Assembly (NCBI GenBank): GCA_937770485.1
Contig: CALJHX010000007.1
Coordinates: 62,001-126,000, forward strand
From: an uncultured Verrucomicrobiae bacterium
GTDB lineage: Bacteria > Verrucomicrobiota > Verrucomicrobiia > Limisphaerales > UBA1096
DNA: 64,000 nucleotides
Reading direction: 5' to 3'
The notes beneath the pieces are model-generated. The model saw only the letters and a list, made by a program, of their open reading frames with translations. It made no database searches and was not told the DNA's origin. Position numbers and translations under genes: made by a program. Of the stretch, positions 53,793-62,026 are shown piece by piece. The first letter of the stretch is position 1, and every line of letters begins with the position of its first letter.

Positions 53793-54368
53793 TCACGATT
53801 CGTCCACGGCCGCGGCGACCGGCTCGGGTTCCCCGGTGGCTTCGTCAGCTGCGGGCGGGTTGAGACCGTACTCGAGCAGCTCGGCGACTTTGGCCTGCAC
53901 GTCGCCAAGCTCGGCCAGCTTCAGCGCGGGATCGAGGATGGTGAAGACGTCGCCGGACTTGGTATGCTCGTAGATCAACATGCGGCCGCCGTCCTCGTTG
54001 CGAACCTGATCCTTGTTTTTGATGACGCGCTTGCGCTCGAGCATCACGGCGAGAATGAAACAGGCCTCCGTGTGCTCGGGGTCGTTTTGCTCGATCAGCT
54101 TTTTGAGCAGCGTCTCGGCGTTGTCCTTTTGAATGGCCTCGGGCGGAGGCGGAGGCGGCACCTCGTAAACGCCCTGCCAATGGGAGATATAGCCGCCCAT
54201 CGCGCCGGGCTCAGTCTTGTGTTTTTGCTCCCAGCAACCGGGGCAGATGTCCCGGCGCTCGAGGCTCTCCATGCCACGAAAGAGAATCGTGTGGTACGGT
54301 TGCTTGTCCTCGAACGCGCTTTCGCAGTCGTCGCAGTGGTGTGAGCGTGAGCGGAAATGCCAATCCAT
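53793..54368 (-). CDS. Putative zinc-ribbon protein upstream of rnc
   Basis: A 191-residue protein that I do not recognise as a named family. The N-terminus has HHCDDCESAF and RRDICPGCWEQK, two CxxC pairs about 30 residues apart, a likely zinc ribbon. A Pro-rich stretch (VPPPPPPEAIQ) leads to a helical region (NAETLLKKLIEQNDPEHTEA, CFILAVMLERKRVIK) and a charged strand region (GGRMLIYEHTKSGDVFTILDP). The Ala/Glu-rich tail is probably disordered. Its position 9 bases before rnc suggests a conserved RNA-processing partner, but this is inference only. Confidence 0.7.
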   Translation of the reverse strand: MDWHFRSRSHHCDDCESAFEDKQPYHTILFRGMESLERRDICPGCWEQKHKTEPGAMGGYISHWQGVYEVPPPPPPEAIQKDNAETLLKKLIEQNDPEHTEACFILAVMLERKRVIKNKDQVRNEDGGRMLIYEHTKSGDVFTILDPALKLAELGDVQAKVAELLEYGLNPPAADEATGEPEPVAAAVDES

Positions 54369-54427
54369 AATGATGCCCCAAAGGCACGCGGAGTATCACC
54401 GCGAGCTGGGGTTTCGGAAAGTTTTTT

Positions 54428-54443
54428 GCGCTTGGCCAAGCGC
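54428..54443. repeat. Intergenic full-length copy of the dispersed palindrome
   Basis: GCGCTTGGCCAAGCGC is a perfect 16-bp palindrome in the 80-base gap between the LpoB-like gene and the zinc-ribbon gene, preceded by a T run (54422-54427). Read on the reverse strand, the hairpin is followed by an A run, not T, so its use as a leftward terminator is unclear. Confidence 0.7.
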
Positions 54444-54448
54444 CTGGC

Positions 54449-55072
54449 CTACCAGCCGACGGCGGCGCGGGAGCCCTGCTTGACGATGAGCTTTTCCTCC
54501 TCCCAGACGGCCAGGCCGGTCTTGAGGTCGGTCAGCGAAAGTTGGAAGGCAAACTCGGACTGCCTGATTGTTGGAAGCAAACCACGCCTGGCGCGGGCGT
54601 TGTTTTGGATGATTTTGCCGGACAGGCTGTAGTCGGGCGAGACGAGGTTGCCCTTGCCGGGGATGGTCGTCTGGTTGAACTCGTCGTCGGCCCGCAGCTC
54701 GCGCACCGCCTTGGACGACTCGTCCTCCGGGCCGTCGAGGCCGACGGCCGTGGTCGTCAGTGCGCGGCCTCCCTTGTTCAGGGCCACGCGGATTTTTTTC
54801 ATCAAACTGTCGGTGTCGATGTGCTGCGTAGTGTTGTTTTTGATGCGGCCGATCATCAGCACCTTGGGCTTGCCGGCGACTGACTGAATCGCGCCGGAGA
54901 GCAGCAACGACTGCGTCAGCTCGTCGGCCACGCGAATCCAGTCCTGCGTGTTGATTTGGCCCACGTTGACGATGCTGTCGCGTCCATTGTGATCGACGTA
55001 CTTGGCCGTGGCACAGCCCAGCGCGAGCGCTGGCAGCACGGCGGCGGTGATGAGTTTGACAAGCGGTTTCAT
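54449..55072 (-). CDS. LpoB-like penicillin-binding protein activator lipoprotein
   Basis: A 207-residue protein with a lipoprotein signal (LITAAVLPALALGC, Cys at residue 20). The body follows the LpoB family (COG3417): YVDHNGRDSIVNVGQINTQDW, VLMIGRIKNNTTQHIDTDSLMKKIRVAL, YSLSGKIIQNNARARRG, and the end FAFQLSLTDLKTGLAVWEEEKLIVKQG. In E. coli LpoB, an outer-membrane lipoprotein, activates PBP1b; here a similar peptidoglycan-synthesis role is inferred. It lies 9 bases after the COG3014-like gene, a pairing seen in other Gram-negative bacteria. The gene is followed by a dispersed palindrome at 54428-54443. Confidence 0.88.
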   Translation of the reverse strand: MKPLVKLITAAVLPALALGCATAKYVDHNGRDSIVNVGQINTQDWIRVADELTQSLLLSGAIQSVAGKPKVLMIGRIKNNTTQHIDTDSLMKKIRVALNKGGRALTTTAVGLDGPEDESSKAVRELRADDEFNQTTIPGKGNLVSPDYSLSGKIIQNNARARRGLLPTIRQSEFAFQLSLTDLKTGLAVWEEEKLIVKQGSRAAVGW

Positions 55073-55081
55073 GTCTGCGGT

Positions 55082-56398
55082 TTATTTTAGCCGAAATTGC
55101 TGAATCTTCAAGGGCGCTCCCGGCGCGAAGCTCTTGACACAGACCACGTTCACGCGGCCGGTATTCACCGTCACCTCGCTTTTTTGCGGGCCAACGAGCA
55201 GCGCCAGCTTGCGGTCGCCCGGCGTCTCGACACGGCAAACACGGAACTCCTTTGGCAGCGTGGTCCACGTGCGGAGATCGGCCTGCGCGCCAGCGGCTTG
55301 GTACAAAAAACCGGCGATGGCACCGAGATCGCCGGCTTCCTCCCGGGCTTTTTTTGCCACGGCCGCCTTGGCGGCGGAGGCGGCCAGCGTGCGGAAAATC
55401 ACCGCCGGCAGCCCGGTGCGAAAGTCACGGGCGACCACGACGTCCATGTCGCAGATCAGCGTGGCCTCGCGCTTGGTCCCGCCGATGGCAACGTGCGCGT
55501 GAGTGGAGCGACCCCGGCGCTCGAGCCGGGGGAACGCCGCCGCGACGTACGGCACGTTTTTGTCGTACAACGGCACGTCGAGCCGAACCTCGCGGCGGAT
55601 CGGCGCCACGCCGGTCTCGAAGATGACGTACGTCAGGTCGGGATGCTTCGCGCCGCCGAGGATGCGGTCGACCATCCCGATCTCGTCGGCGAGAAACCCC
55701 GGCCCGCCCAGCGTCGAGTGAATGCGCCGGAGCGAGACGAGCGCATTCTCCCGGCCGTCGGCCGCAAGGCTCCACAGGCAGAGCGCGTGCAGAAAGTCGG
55801 TGAACGGGTTGACGAACGCGCCGTAGTCCAGCGCGATGTCCGGCTGAAGCTCGTCGAGCTTCGCGCCGCGGATGGCCCGCTCGAATTCCCCGGCGGACTT
55901 GCGGGCGGCGACGATGCGGCGGGCGTTGCGGACGACTTCGGCATCCTGCTCGGCGTGCGCCTGGCGCAGCTCGACGAGCGCGGTCTCCGCTTGGCCAAGC
56001 TGCAAATAATTCAGCGCTTGGTACGTGTTGAGCATCACCCGATCGTAGCCGCGCCCCTCGTACGGCAATGCGGCCAGGTTGGTCAGCAGTCCGGTGGCCT
56101 CCCTCGATAGCCGCAACTTGGCCTGCCGGTCGTAAAACGCGATCCGCTTTTCCGCCTGCTCGAACGCGTGGTTGCTGGCCGCGAACTGGCCGGCGGCCCG
56201 GAGCGCCGCGCCCTGCTCGAGAAACCACACCACGGCATCCCGCGAGTCGCTGTGTTTGCCGGCCTCCCGGCTGGCGATCTGCGCGGCTTGGCCGGTGCTG
56301 CCGCCGTTCCACGCCCCGCGAAACGACCCGGTCTGGCTCTCGTAACTGGCACACCCGGTCAGCAGCAGCACAAAACCCAAATGACAACCCCAACGCAT
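55082..56398 (-). CDS. COG3014-like lipoprotein, partner of LpoB
   Basis: From ATG 56398 the protein is 438 residues with a lipoprotein signal (CHLGFVLLLTGCASYESQ). TPR-like helices follow (AGQFAASNHAFEQAEKRI, GYDRVMLNTYQALNYLQLGQ), and the middle and C-terminus (VNPFTDFLHALCLWSLA, LPAVIFRTLAASAAKAAVAKK, DLRTWTTLPKEFRVCRV) match the uncharacterised COG3014 family. In other genomes this gene sits with LpoB and YcfL-type genes, suggesting an envelope or cell-wall synthesis role. GC is high and two dispersed palindrome copies are in or just outside the gene (55989-56000, 56414-56427). Confidence 0.8.
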   Translation of the reverse strand: MRWGCHLGFVLLLTGCASYESQTGSFRGAWNGGSTGQAAQIASREAGKHSDSRDAVVWFLEQGAALRAAGQFAASNHAFEQAEKRIAFYDRQAKLRLSREATGLLTNLAALPYEGRGYDRVMLNTYQALNYLQLGQAETALVELRQAHAEQDAEVVRNARRIVAARKSAGEFERAIRGAKLDELQPDIALDYGAFVNPFTDFLHALCLWSLAADGRENALVSLRRIHSTLGGPGFLADEIGMVDRILGGAKHPDLTYVIFETGVAPIRREVRLDVPLYDKNVPYVAAAFPRLERRGRSTHAHVAIGGTKREATLICDMDVVVARDFRTGLPAVIFRTLAASAAKAAVAKKAREEAGDLGAIAGFLYQAAGAQADLRTWTTLPKEFRVCRVETPGDRKLALLVGPQKSEVTVNTGRVNVVCVKSFAPGAPLKIQQFRLK

Positions 56399-56416
56399 CG
56401 GCAGCAACGTTAACGC

Positions 56417-56472
56417 TTGGCCAAGCGCAAGCCAACGCCGGAGCGGCGGCGGTGTGGCAGGTTTTGGGCGGT
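56417..56472. repeat. Left copy of a direct repeat shared with the hsp70 upstream region
   Basis: Bases 56417-56450 are identical to 59173-59206 (34 bases), and 56454-56472 are identical to 59238-59256 (19 bases); the left copy lacks about 30 internal bases. Both begin with the dispersed palindrome. The repeats frame a 2.7-kb segment. Confidence 0.8.
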
Positions 56473-56520
56473 TGTTATTGTCCGCAGCGCTTGGCCAAGC
56501 TCTATTCAGAACTGAACCAT

Positions 56521-56805
56521 TTAACCAACGATTCTCTTTAGTTCTTTGACGTGGTCATTATATGCCTCAAGACCTACAGGTGTTAAAGAAAGCCATGTGC
56601 GTTGACGTCCAAAATCTGTCCTTTTTGCGGGTGCGACATAGCCGGCTTCTTCAAGTGATTTAATGTGCTTGGACAACACAGAATCACTGACATCAAGGCG
56701 CTCGCGAAGCAGTTTAAATTCGATTTCAGCCGAAGTGGATAACATCGCGCAAATATGGAGACGATTAGGGGCGTGAATTAAAGAATTAAAATGCGAATTA
56801 TTCAT
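56521..56805 (-). CDS. Winged-helix transcriptional regulator
   Basis: A 94-residue protein of the ArsR/MarR-like winged-helix type (PF13601-like). ATG 56805 is preceded by a strong ribosome binding site (AGGAGG, about 9 bases upstream), which argues against the ATG at 56829. HAPNRLHICAMLSTSAEIEFKLLRERLDVSDSVLSKHIKSLEEAGYV carries the helix-turn-helix, and FGRQRTWLSLTPVGLEAY the wing. Proteins like this are usually encoded with a small membrane protein and bind near the shared promoter. The 58343-58822 membrane gene, with three operator-like palindromes upstream, is the likely original partner, now separated by an IS. Confidence 0.85.
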   Translation of the reverse strand: MNNSHFNSLIHAPNRLHICAMLSTSAEIEFKLLRERLDVSDSVLSKHIKSLEEAGYVAPAKRTDFGRQRTWLSLTPVGLEAYNDHVKELKRIVG

Positions 56806-56829
56806 TTTGAAGCATCCTCCTTTACCCAT

Positions 56830-58330
56830 TCATTTGTTGGGTACTTAGTCGATCCTGAAAAAGTCGTTTTTCAGTTGAGTGACCTAGGGTAAAAGGCAGT
56901 GTTCGGATTGAAAATGATGTGAAGTTGGATTTCTGCCGGGTTGAGCATCCACCGAATGTAGAGCCAAGTCTTCCCCGCTTGTCTGAGCAACTTCCTGAAG
57001 TTCATTCCCGCTGCACTTAGCACTGCGTTGAGTTGATCTCCTTGGGTTCCTTTAAGTCGGTTGCGATTCATCCGATGCCCGTGTTTCAGGTGGCTGATTC
57101 CTGGTTCCACCACGGCTCGTCTTTTCATCCACTTCCACAGCCGCTTGGGTGTCTTGCCTTTGCGCTGTTTGTCTACGTGCACATCCATCTCCCCCTCGTA
57201 CCCGTGCCCTCTGTAGCCCCTGTCCACAAACACTTGTTTCACTTTTTCCCCCACCATCCGCCTCACTTGCTCCAGTGTCTCTTTGAGCGTGTGCCCATCA
57301 TATGGATTGCCCGGGTGCGCCTGCGCTGCCACGTGCCACCCTCCACGACTGCTCGTCCCCACGCTCACTTTCACCCCAAACTCATAGCGCTTGTGCGCTT
57401 TACCTTTGCTGATGCATTCCACCTCCGGCGCATGCACGCTGTACACTTTGCCTTTGTCTTTCCTCTGTTGATCGTAAATCCTCTGCGCTTGCTTTAACTC
57501 TTCCTTCAGCTTGGGATCCGGCTCCGGGCATTTTCTTTGAATATCCCGTATCACTCGACCCAACAAGGTCTTGAGATGCCTCCCGCATTTGCCCGCTCTC
57601 TTGTACTGTCTGGCATGGGCGTAGCGGCTTTGCTTGAGCATTAATCGCTTCCCCACCCGCTCGTAACTCTGCCTCAGTTTGAGCCTGCGCCGCTTGGCCA
57701 AGCTCACCAACACCGTTCTGGCTCGATCGTAGAGTCTGCTGTCCGTTGGAAACCTCACGTGCTTCTCCTGCACCGTCGTGTCCACGTTGATCCTCTCCAG
57801 TTGCCGAGGCTGGATCAGTTTCATCCTCAACCCTGCCTTGATCGTCTCCTCCAATAGCTTCTCTGCTCCCACTTTGGCCAAGCGCGTACGCCATCTACTC
57901 AGGCTCGAGGCCTCGATCGGCGCTTGGTGCTCGAAGAACTTCATCCCGCTTAAATGCTGCCAGTACGGGTTCTCCACCCACAACTCCAGCACCCCCTCAT
58001 CACTCAGGTCGTAGACGTACTTGAGATAATTCAACGACACCAGCAATCTTGTGCTTACTCCGGGGCGCCCCAACTCCGGATGCCAGGTTTGTTCCAGTGC
58101 CGTTTCAAACGCTTCCCAATCCATCCCAGCGGCCACTTTTACCATCGGGTGCTTGGGGTTCACCATCCGCGAGAGTTCGGTCCGGAAGAAATCGGCCTGA
58201 TAACCCGATGTGAGCTCTTGTTGTGGTTTCATCTGCCTCTCTACTTTGCAAGGTTTTGACCCCAACGGAAAGCTTTCCTTGCAATTTGAGACACCTCTTT
58301 CCCCCTCCTCGCCCCTGTCTTTGTTAACTC
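56830..58330 (-). mobile_element. IS5-type insertion sequence (ends not precisely defined)
   Basis: A single-transposase element lies between the winged-helix gene and a membrane gene that probably once formed one operon. Near the two ends, GTTGAGTGAC (56873-56882) and the reverse complement of GTTAACTCAATC (around 58324-58335) could be imperfect inverted repeats, but the match is weak and no target duplication was found. The boundaries are therefore approximate. Confidence 0.6.
56871..58232 (-). CDS. IS5/IS1182-like DDE transposase
   Basis: A 453-residue transposase from ATG 58232 (MKPQQELTSGY); an ATG at 58265 would add 11 residues. The DUF772-like N-terminus (TRLLVSLNYLKYVYDLSDEG, WVENPYWQHLSGMKFFEH, SSLSRWRTRLAKVGAEKL) precedes the DDE domain. 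The first Asp is in INVDTTVQEKHVRFPTDSRL, the second in VFVDRGYRGHGY, and the Glu in AVVEPGISHLKHGHRMNRN, so the catalytic triad is complete and the gene is full length. Two dispersed palindromes (57692-57703, about 57874-57883) are in the reading frame. The element may still be active. Confidence 0.93.
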   Translation of the reverse strand: MKPQQELTSGYQADFFRTELSRMVNPKHPMVKVAAGMDWEAFETALEQTWHPELGRPGVSTRLLVSLNYLKYVYDLSDEGVLELWVENPYWQHLSGMKFFEHQAPIEASSLSRWRTRLAKVGAEKLLEETIKAGLRMKLIQPRQLERINVDTTVQEKHVRFPTDSRLYDRARTVLVSLAKRRRLKLRQSYERVGKRLMLKQSRYAHARQYKRAGKCGRHLKTLLGRVIRDIQRKCPEPDPKLKEELKQAQRIYDQQRKDKGKVYSVHAPEVECISKGKAHKRYEFGVKVSVGTSSRGGWHVAAQAHPGNPYDGHTLKETLEQVRRMVGEKVKQVFVDRGYRGHGYEGEMDVHVDKQRKGKTPKRLWKWMKRRAVVEPGISHLKHGHRMNRNRLKGTQGDQLNAVLSAAGMNFRKLLRQAGKTWLYIRWMLNPAEIQLHIIFNPNTAFYPRSLN

Positions 58331-58342
58331 AATCAGATTCTT

Positions 58343-58822
58343 CTACTTATACGTCAGATACGCGACGGACAAACTGACAATTACGGCTGCGATATAGGGA
58401 GCCAAAGGAAGGTCAGCTATCGGAAAAGCACCTTCTATCCGGGTCACAGGTCTACCCAATAGCGTGGCTTCTCTTCCCATTGTTATCACAAGGGCAAAGA
58501 AGAGCCCCTGTAAGCCAACAAAAACTTTCCCTGAACCTGAAGATGGCAGGAGTTTTCCTTTTACCCCTAGCAATCGCTCGCTGTACCTACAAAATAGAAC
58601 CAATAACAATATTGAGATGCCTGATAACCATATCCCCAACGCCCACATGTTCTCATGCTCTGCTGCCGCCATTGAGAAAGTGAAGATGCCACACAACAAA
58701 GACATAATAATGATCAACCAGAGTGGCGGTCTCAAAGATGATATTGTCTCATTTCCTATCTTGTTCAATGACTCAAGTGCTGATTGAGCCTCTGCGGTTG
58801 TAACCTGTTTTTCGTTAGTCAT
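58343..58822 (-). CDS. Small four-helix membrane protein
   Basis: A 159-residue protein with a soluble N-terminus (about 1-32) and four hydrophobic segments: LWLIIIMSLLCGIFTFSM, LGIWLSGISILLLVLFC, VFVGLQGLFFALVITM and PYIAAVIVSLSVAYL. I do not recognise a named family, but similar proteins accompany small winged-helix regulators. Base composition is AT-richer than the surroundings and no dispersed palindrome is found in it, which fits recent acquisition. The upstream region has three operator-like inverted repeats (58844-58915). The IS now separates it from the winged-helix gene. Confidence 0.75.
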   Translation of the reverse strand: MTNEKQVTTAEAQSALESLNKIGNETISSLRPPLWLIIIMSLLCGIFTFSMAAAEHENMWALGIWLSGISILLLVLFCRYSERLLGVKGKLLPSSGSGKVFVGLQGLFFALVITMGREATLLGRPVTRIEGAFPIADLPLAPYIAAVIVSLSVAYLTYK

Positions 58823-58843
58823 GATTTGTGTATTTCTATGTTA

Positions 58844-58915
58844 ATTTCCAAAATGGCAAGTAAATTAGCAATCACTTTCCATAATGGAAAGCTTTAACTT
58901 TCTAATATGGAAAGT
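58844..58915 (-). promoter_or_regulatory. Three operator-like inverted repeats upstream of the membrane gene
   Basis: CTTTCCATAATGGAAAG (58875-58891) is a perfect 17-bp palindrome. ACTTTCTAATATGGAAAGT (58897-58915) is a near copy centred 23 bases away, and TTTCCAAAATGGCAAG (58845-58860) a weaker copy centred 31 bases on the other side. All lie 22-93 bases before the ATG at 58822, where a repressor of the winged-helix type would bind. Confidence 0.65.
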
Positions 58916-59073
58916 AACTGCAGCCGACAACCAAAAAAGCCCCAAACCCTATTTTTCGCAAAAACTGCTATAATTTCCCTCTGACACCAAACTGGGAAGG
59001 GGTACTGAAAGTGGGCGGTTCTTGTTATTGACAAGTAACGCCATCGAACAGCAAGGCCTTGGTGCGGTGAACC

Positions 59074-59184
59074 GCTTGGCCAAGCCCGCGGTAGGGATGG
59101 CTGTCCCAGCTGTCCGCCAACGAGCCCAATGCAACCCGGCGCGCTGGGGACAGCACGCCCTACCTTCCCCTTTTGGCCAAGCGC
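59074..59184. repeat. MITE-like element bordered by dispersed palindromes
   Basis: About 110 bases run from GCTTGGCCAAGC (59074-59085) to TTTGGCCAAGCG (59173-59184). Inside, GTAGGGATGGCTGTCCCA (59091-59108) is an imperfect inverted copy of TGGGGACAGCACGCCCTAC (59145-59163). A partial copy of the right half lies at 28409-28452. No protein is encoded. Confidence 0.65.
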
Positions 59185-59256
59185 AAGCCAACGCCGGAGC
59201 GGCGGCGGGTGAATTGGCGTGCCGGGGCGGTGGCGGCGTGGCAGGTTTTGGGCGGT
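59173..59256. repeat. Right copy of the direct repeat flanking the 56.4-59.2 kb segment
   Basis: Positions 59173-59206 and 59238-59256 match 56417-56450 and 56454-56472 exactly. The copy overlaps the right end of the MITE-like element and runs up to the GTG start of the hsp70 gene. Confidence 0.78.
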
Positions 59257-61114
59257 GGGTAAGATTATTGGTATTGACCTTGGCACGACCAACTCGCTGG
59301 TGGCGATTGTGGAGTCCGGCATTCCGCTGGTGCTGGCGGACGGCCAGGGGCGGCGGCTGACGCCGTCGGTGGTGCGCGTCTCGGCGGACGGCGAACCGGT
59401 GGTCGGCTGGGAGGCCAAGCGCGGGCGGGTGGCGCACCCGGAGACGACGGTCACGTCCATCAAGCGGTTCATGGGACGCCGGGGCGACGAGGTGGATTCA
59501 ACCGCCGCCGCGTCGGTGTACGCCATTCGCGCCGAGGGCAGCGGGCCGGTGGCGGTGCCGCTGCACGGTCGCGACTGGTCGCCGGAGGAGTTGTCCGCCG
59601 AGATTCTCAAGGCGCTCCGGACGATTGCTGCCGAGGGGATGATCGACCGGCCCGAGGCGGCGGTGATCACGGTGCCGGCCTATTTCAACGACGCCCAGCG
59701 CAACGCCACGCGCAATGCCGGCGAGTTGGCCGGGTTGCGGGTTGAGCGCATCATCAACGAGCCGACCGCCGCCGCGCTGGCCTACGGTCTGGGCTCGCTG
59801 AAGGAAAAATCGAAAGTAGCCGTGTACGATTTCGGCGGCGGGACGTTCGACCTCTCGATTCTCGAGTTGAACGAGGGCGTGTTTCAAGTGCTGGCCACCT
59901 GCGGCAACACGCAGCTGGGCGGCGACGACATCGACCGCGTGATGATCGAGCATTTGGCCGAGAAGATTGGCCAAGCGGGCGGGCCAAGCGCCGCCACTGA
60001 CCCCGCGATTTGGGCGCGGTTGGCCGAGGCAGCGGAGGAGGCCAAGGCGCGGTTGTCCACGGAAAACGAGATTGCCATCGCGCTACCGTTTTTAGCGCCG
60101 GAGTTTAGTTTTGAATACACGCTGACGCGCGAACAGCTCGAGCGCTTGGCCAAGCCGATCGTGGTGCGCACGCGCGAGTATTGCCTCAAGGCGCTCGCCG
60201 ACGCCGGCTTGGCCAGTGGCGATCTCGATCAAGTGATCCTCGTTGGCGGACAGACGCGGATGCCGCTCGTGCGTGAGTTTGCCTCAGAGGTGTTCGGGTG
60301 CGGCGACAGTGGGCCGGAGTTGAACACGTCGCAGAATCCTGACGATGCAATCGCGATGGGCGCGGCGATTCAGGCGGGGATTTTGTCCGGCGACTACAGC
60401 GGCATGCTGTTGCTCGATGTGACGCCGCTCTCGCTGGGCATCGAGACGTTCGGCGGGTTGATGAACGTGATCATCCCACGCAACACGACGATCCCAGTGA
60501 AGCGCGGCGAGGCGTTCACGACGGTGGCCGACTACCAAAAGGAGGTGCTCATCCACGTGCTGCAGGGTGAGCGTGAAAAGGCGGCGGACAACTGGAGCCT
60601 GGGGCGGTTCACGCTGGAGTCCGAGCCGCAGCCCAAGGGCGTGGCCAAGGTGGGCGTGCAGTTCGAGATCGACGCCGACGGCATTTTGCATGTGCTCGCG
60701 CGAGACATCAAAACCGGCAACGAGAAGGTCGTCGAGATGGCTTCCGCCGTGGAGGTCGATGACGCCGAGGTGCAGCAAATGATCGAGGAATCGGTAGAGC
60801 ACGCGTTCGACGACATCGAGGAACGGCGCTGGATCGAGGCCAAGCTGCGCGCCGAGCAGACGAAGGCCGCCACTCGCAAGGGGCTGGAGTCGCTCGGCGG
60901 CGAGTTGGCAGATGATCAGCGCGGGGCGATCGAGTCGGCGCTGGCTGCGGTGGAGTCGCTGTTGGCCAAGCGGGGGCGGGACGAAGCGGTGACGGCTGCC
61001 GAGCTGAAGGAAGCCAACGGCAATCTCGACGACGCCACCCAGCCGTTGGCGGAGTTGATGATGGACCGCGTGATGGCGGAGATGCTCGAGAAACGCGGCG
61101 TGTTGCCGGGTTAG
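59255..61114 (+). CDS. Hsp70-family chaperone (DnaK/HscA-like)
   Basis: A 619-residue Hsp70 from GTG 59255 ([14 protein letters not shown]); the longer frame from 59219 translates the repeat. The ATPase domain shows [77 protein letters not shown] and the adenosine motif [13 protein letters not shown]. The substrate domain begins [17 protein letters not shown] and ends near residue 500, with a helical lid behind. DnaJ and GrpE are not adjacent, and the sequence is less like housekeeping DnaK (no disordered EEVK-type tail), so a specialised Hsp70 or HscA-like role is possible. It overlaps infC tail-to-tail by 4 bases. Confidence 0.92.
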   Translation: MGKIIGIDLGTTNSLVAIVESGIPLVLADGQGRRLTPSVVRVSADGEPVVGWEAKRGRVAHPETTVTSIKRFMGRRGDEVDSTAAASVYAIRAEGSGPVAVPLHGRDWSPEELSAEILKALRTIAAEGMIDRPEAAVITVPAYFNDAQRNATRNAGELAGLRVERIINEPTAAALAYGLGSLKEKSKVAVYDFGGGTFDLSILELNEGVFQVLATCGNTQLGGDDIDRVMIEHLAEKIGQAGGPSAATDPAIWARLAEAAEEAKARLSTENEIAIALPFLAPEFSFEYTLTREQLERLAKPIVVRTREYCLKALADAGLASGDLDQVILVGGQTRMPLVREFASEVFGCGDSGPELNTSQNPDDAIAMGAAIQAGILSGDYSGMLLLDVTPLSLGIETFGGLMNVIIPRNTTIPVKRGEAFTTVADYQKEVLIHVLQGEREKAADNWSLGRFTLESEPQPKGVAKVGVQFEIDADGILHVLARDIKTGNEKVVEMASAVEVDDAEVQQMIEESVEHAFDDIEERRWIEAKLRAEQTKAATRKGLESLGGELADDQRGAIESALAAVESLLAKRGRDEAVTAAELKEANGNLDDATQPLAELMMDRVMAEMLEKRGVLPG

Positions 61115-61806
61115 GTTTTCGCCGGGAGCTTGGTACTGTCGAGCGCCTGTTTACGAAAACTGTTGTTGGGCTTTTTGATATCCGCGCCCTCGACGTGCCG
61201 GATTTCTTCGTAGGCCACCTCCACGGCGCGCTCATCAGGATTCGGGTGAGGCGCCCGCTGGTCCTTGGGCTGCGGGTTGATGAGGACGATGACGCTTCGG
61301 CCGGCTTCGCGCGGCTTGGTGTCACAACTTCCCCACGGCTTGATCTTCTCGATGAACGCCTCGATGGTCTGTACGCCGATGTGTTTCGTGCGAAGTTCCT
61401 TGCCGCGGAAACGCAGGATCACCTTGACCTTCATGCCTTCGCAGAGGAAGTCGATCGCGTGGTTCAGCTTGAAGGTGAAATCGTGCGGATCGATGTTCGG
61501 GCGCAGCTGGATCTCCTTGATCTTGACCGTGACGGTGGCCTTTTTCTGCTCCTTGCGAAGTTTCTTCTGCTCGTAGGAATATTTCCCGTAGTCCGTTATC
61601 CGGCAAACGGGCGGGCTGGCGTTGGGTGAAATCTCCACCAAGTCCAGCCGCATTTCCTTGGCCTTCCGCATGGCGTCCTGAAGGGAAAACACCCCCAGTT
61701 GTTGTCCATCATCCATCAGGAGCCGAACCTCCCGGGCTCGAATCCTGCCGTTTACTCGCGTCCGTGGTGCCCGGTACGGGCGCCTTCCGCCTTTGGGGCG
61801 ACTCAA
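61111..61806 (-). CDS. infC: Translation initiation factor IF-3
   Basis: A 231-residue IF-3, which keeps the 30S subunit apart from the 50S and checks the start codon. It shows [49 protein letters not shown] and [21 protein letters not shown], with [11 protein letters not shown] in the C-domain. The tail after residue 170 is longer than in E. coli ([20 protein letters not shown]). The start is read as TTG at 61806, with GGGGG about 7 bases upstream; IF-3 genes often use rare starts for self-control, so a non-AUG start would fit. rpmI and rplT, its usual partners, are not downstream. A CCCGTC/GACGGG hairpin (61854-61869) lies in the leader. Confidence 0.93.
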   Translation of the reverse strand: MSRPKGGRRPYRAPRTRVNGRIRAREVRLLMDDGQQLGVFSLQDAMRKAKEMRLDLVEISPNASPPVCRITDYGKYSYEQKKLRKEQKKATVTVKIKEIQLRPNIDPHDFTFKLNHAIDFLCEGMKVKVILRFRGKELRTKHIGVQTIEAFIEKIKPWGSCDTKPREAGRSVIVLINPQPKDQRAPHPNPDERAVEVAYEEIRHVEGADIKKPNNSFRKQALDSTKLPAKT

Positions 61807-62026
61807 AGCGTGCCCCCGATGCTGTGGTTTATCATATAGACTATATTGAATTGCCCGTCACAGGACGGGGCAGGAACAGAGGCTATTTTTTGACACCGCC
61901 TTTGCAAGCCAAATTTTCAAAAAAACAAAAGCAACAGTGATGCCAAAAGGCCCGCCACAACGCTTGGCAGGGGGAATAGCTTTGCGGCCGGGCGGCTGTC
62001 CCGATACTATCCCGCCCCGAAGCCGC

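Larger units (their letters stand above)
116..60155. repeat. Highly iterated dispersed palindrome family (core GCTTGGCCAAGC)
   Basis: A 12-bp core, GCTTGGCCAAGC, flanked by variable GC arms, occurs as full copies at 116, 4445, 10497, 23353, 23404, 44869, 47893, 49480, 51474, 52478, 54430, 55989, 56415, 56489, 57692, 59074 and 60144, with many shorter or one-base variants (for example 6658, 25195, 28441, 31488, 36812, 38176, 41187, 46717, 59966). Copies are found in both coding and non-coding DNA and in all frames: TTG-GCC-AAG-CG reads LAKR, CTT-GGC-CAA-GCG reads LGQA, GCT-TGG-CCA-AGC reads AWPS. By chance a 12-mer should be absent in 64 kb. The counts were made by eye and are approximate. Confidence 0.9.

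Noticed and set aside
55425-56435. Arg/Ala-rich long reading frames overlapping the COG3014-like gene on both strands
   Set aside because: High-GC out-of-frame translation; the lipoprotein frame has a signal peptide and family similarity.
116-60155. CRISPR array
   Set aside because: The repeated palindromes are irregularly spaced over tens of kilobases and lie in genes; there is no repeat-spacer array and no cas gene.
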